NCBI RefSeq assembly: GCF_001677435.1
Contig: NZ_CP016268.1
Coordinates: forward strand, 620,001 to 684,000
Direction of reading: 5' to 3'
DNA: 64,000 nucleotides
Source of the DNA: Woeseia oceani
GTDB taxonomy: Bacteria > Pseudomonadota > Gammaproteobacteria > Steroidobacterales > Woeseiaceae
Within the stretch, counting starts at the first letter, position 1, and each line of letters opens with the position of its first letter. The notes below the pieces were generated by a model. That model did not search any database and was not told the origin of the DNA. It saw only the letters and a list, made by a program, of their open reading frames with translations. Shown here piece by piece: positions 8,081 through 15,583 of the stretch. Made by a program: the position numbers and the translations under genes.

Positions 8081-9448
8081 CTAAACGCTGCTGGTTGCTT
8101 TGCTCATGTTCTGCAACGCGGTTTGCAGCAGTTTGCGTGATGTGGCCAGGTTCATGCGCATCCGTCCGCCGCCGCCATAGCCGTAGCGAAAGCCATCATT
8201 GATTTGCACGCCCGCTTTCTCAACCAGGAATCGTTCGATCATGTGCTCCGGATGCAGCACTGGCATAGATGACTCACGACTACGGTTGGCATCGGCTGCA
8301 AGCTTGTCTGCGTCGATCTTGTCACTGAGGCTGCTGACGTCGAGCCAGGCAAGATAAGTTCCCTCTGGTTTCCTGAAGCTGACATGGGGAACGTGTTTCT
8401 CAATGTACTCTGCGGCGTAGTCCATGTTGTCGTCAATGTAGGCGACGACCTGGTCCAGCCAGTCCTCAGCTTCGTTGTACGCGACTTCAGATGCAATGAT
8501 ACCGAGCGTATTCACGGTCTGGTTGTGCCCTGTTCGTTTGATACGTTCCATGTAGTCGGCATTTCGCGAGAACAAATAAGCGCACTTGGTGGCAGCAAGG
8601 TTGAAAGATTTGCTGGTTGATTTGAAGGTGACGCTGTTGCGTACAATGGCTTCGTTGTCGAGTGATTCGAACGGCGTGTACTGGTTGCCACGGGTAACGA
8701 AATCGCAATGTATCTCGTCGGCAAAAACGACTACCCGACGACGCTCGCAGATTTCGCCCAGAGTCATGAGGTCATCGCGACTCCAGCAATTGCCCGTCGG
8801 ATTTTGTGGATTGCACAAAATCAGCACGTTAGTGTCGTGGTCGATGCGGCGTTCCAGATCTTCAAAGTCCATCTGGTAATGACCATTGACGAGTTTCAAC
8901 GGACTTTCTTCGACAGCGCAACCGGCGCCCGTGATCGTTGTGTAGAACGAGCTGTACGTCGGTGCCTGCAGTATGACCTTGCTGCCGGGCGGTGCGAACG
9001 CACGGAGGCCGCTTTGCAGGGCCGGGTTTACGCCGGTTGCGGTCATCAATAGCTCAGGCTTGATCTCGACGCCGTAACGCCGCTTGTTCCAGGTAATCAT
9101 CGACTCCTTGAACGACGGTGGCACGTGCGCATAGCCCCAGTTTTCGTGTTGCATGCGTTCAAGCAGTGCTTTGGTAATTACCGGCGCGGTACGAAAGTCC
9201 ATGTCAGCAATGCCCATGGCGGCCACGATTTTCCTGTTATCGAATAGCTCGATCTGCTTGTCCCACTTGTAGCAATCCGAACCTATGCGATTGTAGGGCT
9301 CGTCAAAATCGTATTTTCTCTTGCGGGTTGTTGAGTTGCCGGGTGCGGCGTAGGTGGTCGTTGCGGCGCCGCCTGATGCGGCGGCAAGCGCAGTCAGGCT
9401 TGCATTCCTCAAGAACGTGCGTCGATTGAGCTCAGCTTGTCCTGCCAT
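8081..9448 (-). CDS. MalY/PatB-type PLP enzyme (aminotransferase or C-S lyase) with Tat signal
   Basis: A 455-residue fold-type I PLP enzyme. The first 35 residues form a twin-arginine signal (NRRTFLRN, Arg9-Arg10, then an Ala-rich hydrophobic stretch), so it is predicted to be exported folded with its cofactor. The PLP lysine is Lys280 in STSKSFNLA and the PLP-holding aspartate is in ADEIHCDF. The closest pattern is the MalY/PatB group, which includes cystathionine beta-lyases and aminotransferases. The ATG at 9448 is chosen over 9466 because AGGGGGGA lies seven bases before it. Convergent with the racemase gene. A periplasmic PLP enzyme is unusual. Confidence 0.85.
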   Translation of the reverse strand: MAGQAELNRRTFLRNASLTALAAASGGAATTTYAAPGNSTTRKRKYDFDEPYNRIGSDCYKWDKQIELFDNRKIVAAMGIADMDFRTAPVITKALLERMQHENWGYAHVPPSFKESMITWNKRRYGVEIKPELLMTATGVNPALQSGLRAFAPPGSKVILQAPTYSSFYTTITGAGCAVEESPLKLVNGHYQMDFEDLERRIDHDTNVLILCNPQNPTGNCWSRDDLMTLGEICERRRVVVFADEIHCDFVTRGNQYTPFESLDNEAIVRNSVTFKSTSKSFNLAATKCAYLFSRNADYMERIKRTGHNQTVNTLGIIASEVAYNEAEDWLDQVVAYIDDNMDYAAEYIEKHVPHVSFRKPEGTYLAWLDVSSLSDKIDADKLAADANRSRESSMPVLHPEHMIERFLVEKAGVQINDGFRYGYGGGGRMRMNLATSRKLLQTALQNMSKATSSV

Positions 9449-9766
9449 TCGATGATCCCCCCTCATTGAATGTTGCGTGGATAGTTGTTGCTTGCTCTCC
9501 GTGTGTTGTGGTCAGAACCTGATACTTACCCAAGCGAAATACGGTGCCGGTTGAACCGTGTTTCGATGAGCAGTTACAGCATAGGCCTTGCGGCAGGCGG
9601 GCGCAAAAAAGCGCCTGGCGGCAGATGCAGGTGAGTTGCGGAGTGACAAGTTTCAGTTGTTACGCTGGCGCTGAAGCGCATGGCCGGATTGGCCGAACAA
9701 GCAAGTGCGCAGTTTGCACCGCGGGCAAAAGGTACTCTGTCAGATTGACAAGTCGCGCGAGGCCGA
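9449..9766. other. Intergenic stretch, no gene seen
   Basis: About 318 bases between the start of the Tat-exported PLP enzyme and the stop of the cytochrome gene, both on the minus strand. It must hold the promoter of the PLP enzyme gene, but I cannot pick convincing hexamers. CGGTT-G-AACCG at 9548-9558 is a small inverted repeat. The short plus-strand reading frame here has no recognisable product. Confidence 0.5.
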
Positions 9767-10156
9767 TCAGCGTTTGCGCGGAACGACCGTGATCTTGTCC
9801 AGCGCGCCATCCTGGTAATCGAGCGCAGTATCGCCGGACGGGTAGCGGCTCAGAGACAGCACATACGCAAGTATGTCGACGTACTCCTGCTGGCGCAGAG
9901 ATGCGGGGTTACTCTCGGGCATCGACGAGCTCATTATCAGGTACATCATGCCGAGCGGTTGTCCTTCCCAGCGCTTCAGGACGGGACGAAAGTATTTCTT
10001 GTCGTGGCAGATCAGACAGTGCTGTTCGTAGAGTGCTTCACCGGACTCCGCTTGCGCATCTGTGTAAACGCCGTCCGCGATGGTCCTGTCATCGGCAAAT
10101 ACCTGCGAAGACACCAAAAGGGCTAATACCAAAGCGTAGCGTAAGGCTGACAACAT
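9767..10156 (-). CDS. Small periplasmic c-type cytochrome
   Basis: A 129-residue protein with a cleavable signal peptide (residues 1-21, ending VFADD) and one haem-binding CLICH motif near residue 47. A distal methionine ligand is likely within the MMYLIMSSSMPES segment, and the fold ends with the usual YVDILAYVLSL helix. AGGAAAGAAC precedes the ATG. It lies downstream of the second PQQ dehydrogenase on the same strand and is probably its electron acceptor, as in many quinoprotein pairs. A terminator-like hairpin lies between them, so their ratio may be set by partial read-through. Confidence 0.88.
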   Translation of the reverse strand: MLSALRYALVLALLVSSQVFADDRTIADGVYTDAQAESGEALYEQHCLICHDKKYFRPVLKRWEGQPLGMMYLIMSSSMPESNPASLRQQEYVDILAYVLSLSRYPSGDTALDYQDGALDKITVVPRKR

Positions 10157-10247
10157 GTTCTTTCCTGATACAAGGTGGGCTGCCGTTGCCGGCGAGCGTA
10201 CTTCAAAAAGCTTATGACCGGCAAAACCGTTCAGCGTTCAGCAGACT

Positions 10248-10278
10248 AAAGGCTCCGGAGTAACACCCCGGAGCCTTT
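10248..10278. terminator. Strong hairpin downstream of PQQ dehydrogenase copy 2
   Basis: AAAGGCTCCGG (10248-10258) and CCGGAGCCTTT (10268-10278) form a perfect 11-bp stem with a 9-nt loop. It lies 20 bases past the stop of the minus-strand dehydrogenase and 92 bases before the cytochrome start. Read on the minus strand the U-run is short, so it may be an attenuating terminator or an mRNA-stabilising hairpin. Confidence 0.65.
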
Positions 10279-10297
10279 ATTTTCGCGCACTGCCAAC

Positions 10298-12301
10298 TTA
10301 GTAGTCAGCGAGTGCCATTGCAGTCAGGCGTGGGCCTGTTTGCAACATAATGTACTGCTTGCCCTCATGTACGTAGGTCATCATGCCGTACGAGCTGCGC
10401 TCCGGCACTTCGACTTTGCCCAGTTGTTCGCCAGTCTTCTTGTCGATGGCATACAGGTACGGCGTACCGTCACTGCCATCACCGGCATAAAAGAGCAGTT
10501 CGCTGGTCACCGTCATCGGTGCGGCGCGGCCAGTTCCCGTGTTGGGAATGTCCATGTCCTTAAGCGCTGGATGGTTCAGGACGATTTCCGGGGTCTCGCC
10601 AACCGGGATGTACCAAAGGTGTTCACCGGTGTTCATGTCGATTGCAGTGATGCGGCTGTAAGGTGGCTTGAACATGTTAAGGCCGTCAGGTCCGCGAACA
10701 CCAAAGCCGCTGAGCACGGCGTAATCGGCGATAGTGGTGCCGGTGGGTTCTTCCAGGATAGCGTCACGTTCTGCCCCGGGCGCGATGATGCGCGTCGTGC
10801 AGTGCTTGCGTGACGTGACGTACAAAATACCGGTTGTCGGATCAGCCGCTGCCGGACCGTCGATATTTACGCCACCGATGTCACCAGGGCACCACAAGGC
10901 TGCTTTGTAGCCTTCGTCGTTGTCACGATGGAGCGGCGGCTGAAACAGAGGTCCGGTATCGTAGTCTTTCAGGATCTCGATCATCTCTGCACGAAGCTCG
11001 GGCGTGAAATCGATGAGGTCATCTTCGGTCAGGCCCTGGTTGTCGAACGGCGCTGGCTTGGTTGGGAAGGGCTGCGTCTTGGACAGTTTCTCTCCCGGGA
11101 TCTTGGACGCAGGCACCGGACGTTCTTCAATCGGCCAGATAGGTTCGCCAGTAACCCGATTGAACGTGTAGGTGAAGGCCTGCTTGGTGACCTGCGCAAC
11201 GATAGGCACAGTCTTGCCGTTCATCTGCACGTCCAGAAGGACGGGAGCCGTAGGCGTGTCGTAGTTCCAGATATCGTGGTGCACTAACTGAAAGTGCCAT
11301 TTCCGCTTGCCGGTCTTTACGTCAAGTGCGATCAGGCTCGTCGAAAACAGGTTGTCGCCGGGACGGAAGCCGCCATAGAAATCGAGTGTGGCGCCGTTGG
11401 TTGGCACATAGACGATGCCGCGTTCCTGGTCGGCGGACAAAGGTGCCCAGGACGAAATGTCACCTGTCCATTTCCAGGCGTCGTTTTCCCAGGTCTCATG
11501 CCCGAACTCTCCGGGACCGGGAAGGACATTGAATTTCCACAGTAACTTGCCGGTCTTTGCATCGTAGCCGAGGATGTCGCCGGGAATGTTTTCTATGCGC
11601 GACTGGTTGTAGCCCTGTTCATGCGAGTTGCCAACAACGACTACACCATTGACGACGATCGGCGGCGCGGAGGCAGTGATATACCCTGTCTCCATCGGTA
11701 TGCCTTCATACGGTGTGTACTTGTGTCCGAGGTCGGCGACCATATCGACAACACCGGTTTTCGGGAAACCCTCGATGGGCACAGGCTTGCCAAAGCCTTT
11801 CAGCGGTTCGCCGGTTTTAGCGTCGAGTGCGGTGAGGAAAAACGCCGGCGATGAAATGTAGATAACGCCTTTGCCGTCCACTTTGCCATACGCTACGCCC
11901 TTGCCGTAATCCTTGCGCATCGAATATTCGTAGCGTCGGGTATTGGGCTCGCGATACGACCAGATCGTTTCGCCGGTCTTGGGGTCAATGGCAACGACAT
12001 GCCGGCGTGGACCCGCCACCGTGTACAGCATCCCATCTATGTAGCTGGGTGTTGAGCGGCCGCTGGCGGCATTAAAGCTGGCGCCGTCCCATATCCACGC
12101 TTCTTCGAGTTCATCGAAATTGTCAGCGTTGATTTCGTTGGCTGGTGAGTAGCGGGTATGGGCGGAATCGCCACCCAGATAGTGCCATTCGCCATTCTTC
12201 GTGCCTGGCGCTTCTGCAGCAAAGCTGAGAGGCGCAAGCGAGCATGCTGCGGCTACAGCCAGAATTCTGGCACACCAAGACAGCGTACGTCGTTCGTTCA
12301 T
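10298..12301 (-). CDS. PQQ-dependent dehydrogenase, glucose-dehydrogenase type (copy 2)
   Basis: A 667-residue periplasmic quinoprotein with an ordinary cleavable signal peptide (residues 1-29, ending SFAAEA) instead of the lipobox of copy 1. The propeller repeats and LWCPGDIGG motif match copy 1, and long stretches are identical, including the region around GYNQSRIENIPGD. The two therefore probably use similar substrates but sit differently, one anchored and one soluble. The start has a GGGGGGA ribosome site. A cytochrome c gene follows on the same strand and an aminotransferase with its own terminator lies upstream. Substrate cannot be read from sequence. Confidence 0.9.
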   Translation of the reverse strand: MNERRTLSWCARILAVAAACSLAPLSFAAEAPGTKNGEWHYLGGDSAHTRYSPANEINADNFDELEEAWIWDGASFNAASGRSTPSYIDGMLYTVAGPRRHVVAIDPKTGETIWSYREPNTRRYEYSMRKDYGKGVAYGKVDGKGVIYISSPAFFLTALDAKTGEPLKGFGKPVPIEGFPKTGVVDMVADLGHKYTPYEGIPMETGYITASAPPIVVNGVVVVGNSHEQGYNQSRIENIPGDILGYDAKTGKLLWKFNVLPGPGEFGHETWENDAWKWTGDISSWAPLSADQERGIVYVPTNGATLDFYGGFRPGDNLFSTSLIALDVKTGKRKWHFQLVHHDIWNYDTPTAPVLLDVQMNGKTVPIVAQVTKQAFTYTFNRVTGEPIWPIEERPVPASKIPGEKLSKTQPFPTKPAPFDNQGLTEDDLIDFTPELRAEMIEILKDYDTGPLFQPPLHRDNDEGYKAALWCPGDIGGVNIDGPAAADPTTGILYVTSRKHCTTRIIAPGAERDAILEEPTGTTIADYAVLSGFGVRGPDGLNMFKPPYSRITAIDMNTGEHLWYIPVGETPEIVLNHPALKDMDIPNTGTGRAAPMTVTSELLFYAGDGSDGTPYLYAIDKKTGEQLGKVEVPERSSYGMMTYVHEGKQYIMLQTGPRLTAMALADY

Positions 12302-12513
12302 AAATTTCCCCCCGGGGTAAGCACCCGCTCCGCAAAATGCCGGTAGTCTCCATACTCGGCATGAAACGGCTGCTTGACTGGCTTATCGAATACCAGAGAC
12401 AAAGCGTCCACGCAGCATACCGCAGCGGAAATAAGAGGAAAACCAATTCATCTGAAAGCGATTGCGCACTCTGGTCCAGACCGTTGGCCGCCAGCAATGC
12501 GGGTAGTTGGGCC

Positions 12514-12540
12514 AAAAAAAACGCCGGCGAACCGGCGTTT
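12514..12540 (-). terminator. Rho-independent terminator of the class III aminotransferase gene
   Basis: On the minus strand AAACGCCGG, a UUCG loop and CCGGCGUUU form a perfect stem running into a U-run of eight. It lies 24 bases past the stop of the aminotransferase gene. The UUCG tetraloop and U-run make this the clearest terminator in the window. It insulates the downstream PQQ dehydrogenase. Confidence 0.92.
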
Positions 12541-12563
12541 CAGGTTGATTCGTTCGCGCCCTG

Positions 12564-14081
12564 TCAGGCGCTGACAGGGCCGTTAAGCAGGGCATCCCGG
12601 GTCAACGCCACGACCAGGTCCACCTCTGCCTCGCTAATGAGAAACGATGGTGTGTAACGCAGCGAGTTCGTGCCGCCGTGTATCACGCCCAGTCCATTGC
12701 GGCGAAGATACTCTTCGGTACTGTTTGCGCCGTAACATTTGTAGCGTGGATGCAGTTCGCAGCTCAGCAGCAAACCGGTGCCCTGAACTTTGCTTATTGC
12801 ATCACCCAGCTCATCTTTAAGCTTCGCGAAACCGGCTAACATTTGCTTGCCACGAGCACGTATGTTTTCACGCACTTCGGGTGTGATGTGTTCCAGTACG
12901 GTTACGGCGACATCAAGTGCGCGTGGGTTGCTGGTCATCGTGTTGCCATAGACACCCTGGCGGTACATCGTTGCTGCGCGCCCGGCCATCGCCAGTACTG
13001 ACAAGGGGAATTGGCCGGCATTTAATGCCTTCGAATAGGTTTCCATGTCGGGTGGCGGCAGATCGCTAAAGCCGGGGTAATCGACTATCGAAAGTACACC
13101 GTGCGCGCGCAGCCCGGCCTGAATTGAATCCACCATGAACATTGCGCCGTGAGCTTCCGTTAACTCGCGGGCACGCATGTAAAACTCGGGAGTAATGGCC
13201 TGACCGGGATTGCCTTCGCCCATCACCGGTTCCATGAAGAAGGCTTCGATGAATACCTTGTCTGCTTCTGCGGCCGCAAACACCTTTTCCAGTTCTTCGA
13301 TGTTGTTCGGCTCGACTGTCAGCAAGTACTCATTGTCATGCTGAAACGATGCCAGATGTTTGCGATAAGCCTTGAGCGTGGAATGGGAAAATCGCGCTGG
13401 TCGATCGGTGCGGCCGTGAAAACTGCCACGCAAAGTCAGCCCGCGAATTTCCCGTCCCTCATGCCGGGCGCCGGGGTCTGTCATTTCCTTGGCATTGATG
13501 TCCGCGAGTCGCGAAGCAACCGATACGGATTCCGAGCCGCTGTTCAGGCACAGAAACCGGTCGTACGGAGTGCCGTTCTTGCGGGTATGGCCAATCTCCG
13601 ATCGCAGGTGACGAATGAAATACATCTGGCTGACGCTGGGCGTCATAATATTCGCCATGACGTGCGGCTGGTTCATCGTGTCGAGTACTGACTCCGGAAC
13701 GTGACCGAGGCCGAGCATTCCGTAGCCGCCGCAATCGTAGACAACAGCGCCCTTGAGCGAAATGATCCACGGTCCCTGTGCGGCGACAGCAATGTAGGGG
13801 TTTACAGCATCGGCAGCGTAAAAATTAATGATGCCGTCCTGCACCTGTTTCATTTGTGCGGATTCGTCCAGCGCCAGTAACTCCGGCTCGGCATCCTGCA
13901 GGTCCTGAAATACGGCGTAAGCGCGGTCGATCGCTGCGGCGAGTGTTTCATCGTCGGCAAGGAACTGCCTGATGGCGTCGTCATGCAACCCACTCGTCAA
14001 TGCGCTGCCGCCTGCGGCGCGCATTTCCTGCAGGTGACTCAGGTGAAATTCGGTATCGACAACGTGCGCGGGCTGGGCCAT
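12564..14081 (-). CDS. Class III PLP-dependent aminotransferase
   Basis: A 505-residue aminotransferase of the class III fold (ornithine/lysine/GABA transaminase relatives). Visible marks are the phosphate-binding LNSGSESV near residue 178, FMVDSIQAGLRAHG near 315 with the PLP aspartate, and the PLP lysine in METYSKALNAG near 350. An N-terminal extension of about 60 residues is longer than in ornithine transaminases and resembles lysine 6- or related diamine/omega-amino-acid transaminases. AGGAGT precedes the ATG. Its own terminator makes it a single-gene unit. In this locus it may remove an amino group from the pathway product; substrate is inferred only broadly. Confidence 0.88.
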   Translation of the reverse strand: MAQPAHVVDTEFHLSHLQEMRAAGGSALTSGLHDDAIRQFLADDETLAAAIDRAYAVFQDLQDAEPELLALDESAQMKQVQDGIINFYAADAVNPYIAVAAQGPWIISLKGAVVYDCGGYGMLGLGHVPESVLDTMNQPHVMANIMTPSVSQMYFIRHLRSEIGHTRKNGTPYDRFLCLNSGSESVSVASRLADINAKEMTDPGARHEGREIRGLTLRGSFHGRTDRPARFSHSTLKAYRKHLASFQHDNEYLLTVEPNNIEELEKVFAAAEADKVFIEAFFMEPVMGEGNPGQAITPEFYMRARELTEAHGAMFMVDSIQAGLRAHGVLSIVDYPGFSDLPPPDMETYSKALNAGQFPLSVLAMAGRAATMYRQGVYGNTMTSNPRALDVAVTVLEHITPEVRENIRARGKQMLAGFAKLKDELGDAISKVQGTGLLLSCELHPRYKCYGANSTEEYLRRNGLGVIHGGTNSLRYTPSFLISEAEVDLVVALTRDALLNGPVSA

Positions 14082-14551
14082 ACGGACTCCTCAAAATTCC
14101 ACTGTTCTATCCAAATTAGCCGGTTATTCTAGCAAATTGGCGTTTACCACTGCGTGACCACATTCCGTAATTTTCGATCTGCACAGCGCGATCATTGCTG
14201 GAAGCCGCACCGTTGTAACGTTCATGGACCCGGTGAATCGGGGGGGGTGGGGCGCGTCGACGACCGAGCGCGTGCGAGTTTGCGCCGTATTCTGACTCGC
14301 TGCCGGCACAGCCTTGCGCGCCTGCGGACGATTGGACATAAGCAGCCAGCTCTTATCGCGTTGATTTGCCACATATGGGCGTAGCCGAATAAGTGTTGAA
14401 AACGCCGTGTCTGTTAGCCCGGTAACTGAGACCTGGGTCGTTGTGCGGGTCGCCCGGCAGGCTATTCTGAAGGGCTTGGGTTGCATGCCCGGCGTTCTTG
14501 ACGCTGAAGAGCGCGTCATAGTTGCAGGGCCCGATACACCGGAAGGATTCC
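14082..14551. promoter_or_regulatory. Divergent intergenic region with an eight-G run
   Basis: This 470-base gap lies between the aminotransferase (minus) and the substrate-binding lipoprotein (plus). On the minus strand TAGAAT close to the aminotransferase start is a plausible -10 element. A run of eight G, one T and four G lies at 14240-14252. Short reading frames here have no recognisable product. I see no RNA gene. Confidence 0.45.
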
Positions 14552-15583
14552 GTGGCGTTGCGATTTCGTTTCTCAATAGTAATTCTTGCACTGACTTTGT
14601 CGGGCTGCGGGCTCCTGCAAACGCCCGTTGAGCCACCCGTTGTCGAACCGCTACCTGCTCCCCCGGCACCTGCGCCTCAACCCGAACCGGAGGCCCCCGT
14701 CGCAGAACCGCCACCGGCGCCGCGCCCGGCACCGGCACCGGCACCGGAACCCGAGCCGGCATTGTTCAAAATTGCGGTGGTGTTGAGCAGCCGCGCACCC
14801 GCGTATACCGGGGTCGCCGATGCGCTTGCCGATCTCATTGATGACGTGGAAGTCTATGACCTGACTGACCGCAGTCTGTCGCCGCGCGATGCGTTTGCAG
14901 CGATGCACGATTCTGCAGCGGGCGCTGTCGTGGCGATAGGCTTGCGTGCTGCCGTTTACGCGCGTGACTATGCCGCGATCCCGGTCGTGTTCAGCCAGGT
15001 ATTCAACGACACTGACCATGGCTTGCTTGGCGAGCGGGTCCGCGGCGTTTCTGCAATTCCGCCCTTGTCGGCGCAGCTTGCCGCCTGGCTGGAAATCGCG
15101 CCGGACATGCAGGCTGTCGGTGCGATTATCGGCAGCGGGCACGAGCGTTTGATAGCGGAGGCCATCGCCGCGGCTACAGAACACGGTCTTGATTTTAAAT
15201 ACCAGACCGCCGCATCCGATCGCGAGACACTGTACCTGTTCACCCGCATGGCCCCGGCTATCGACGGCTTCTGGCTGTTTCCGGATAACCGCATTCTGAG
15301 CGTCGCCGTGTTGCGTGAACTGTTCGAACACGCGACCCGGCGAGGTGTACAGATAGCGGTGTTTAATGATGCTCTCCTGGAGCTTGGTGCGTCGCTCAGC
15401 TCAACAACGCTGGAAGAAGACATCGCCGCAACCCTGGTATCGATCCTGGAGGCAATTCAGCGCAACGGTGTCGACGATGTTCAGGCGTTCACGCCGCTGC
15501 ACGGAATTCGAATTCAGGTAAGCACGAAGTTGCAGAATCGGCTGCAATCAACCGCCGGTGCCAGCGCCGGGGCGAGCCCATGA
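14552..15583 (+). CDS. Periplasmic substrate-binding lipoprotein, ABC_sub_bind-like
   Basis: A 343-residue lipoprotein. A short hydrophobic signal ends in LSGC, followed by a Pro/Ala/Glu-rich linker of about 50 residues and then a type I periplasmic-binding fold resembling the ABC_sub_bind family, with an opening strand FKIAVVLSSRAPAY and the GFWLFPDNRIL segment typical of that family. There is no ABC transporter nearby. Its stop overlaps the start of the GGDEF-EAL gene by four bases, so it likely acts as a sensor that feeds a ligand signal to that protein. GTG at 14552 is chosen because GGAAGGA precedes it; TTG at 14558 is an alternative. Confidence 0.75.
   Translation: MALRFRFSIVILALTLSGCGLLQTPVEPPVVEPLPAPPAPAPQPEPEAPVAEPPPAPRPAPAPAPEPEPALFKIAVVLSSRAPAYTGVADALADLIDDVEVYDLTDRSLSPRDAFAAMHDSAAGAVVAIGLRAAVYARDYAAIPVVFSQVFNDTDHGLLGERVRGVSAIPPLSAQLAAWLEIAPDMQAVGAIIGSGHERLIAEAIAAATEHGLDFKYQTAASDRETLYLFTRMAPAIDGFWLFPDNRILSVAVLRELFEHATRRGVQIAVFNDALLELGASLSSTTLEEDIAATLVSILEAIQRNGVDDVQAFTPLHGIRIQVSTKLQNRLQSTAGASAGASP

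Noticed and set aside
14240-14252. Eight-G run as a phase-variation switch
   Set aside because: It is in a non-coding gap about 300 bases from the nearest plus-strand start and not between recognisable promoter elements.
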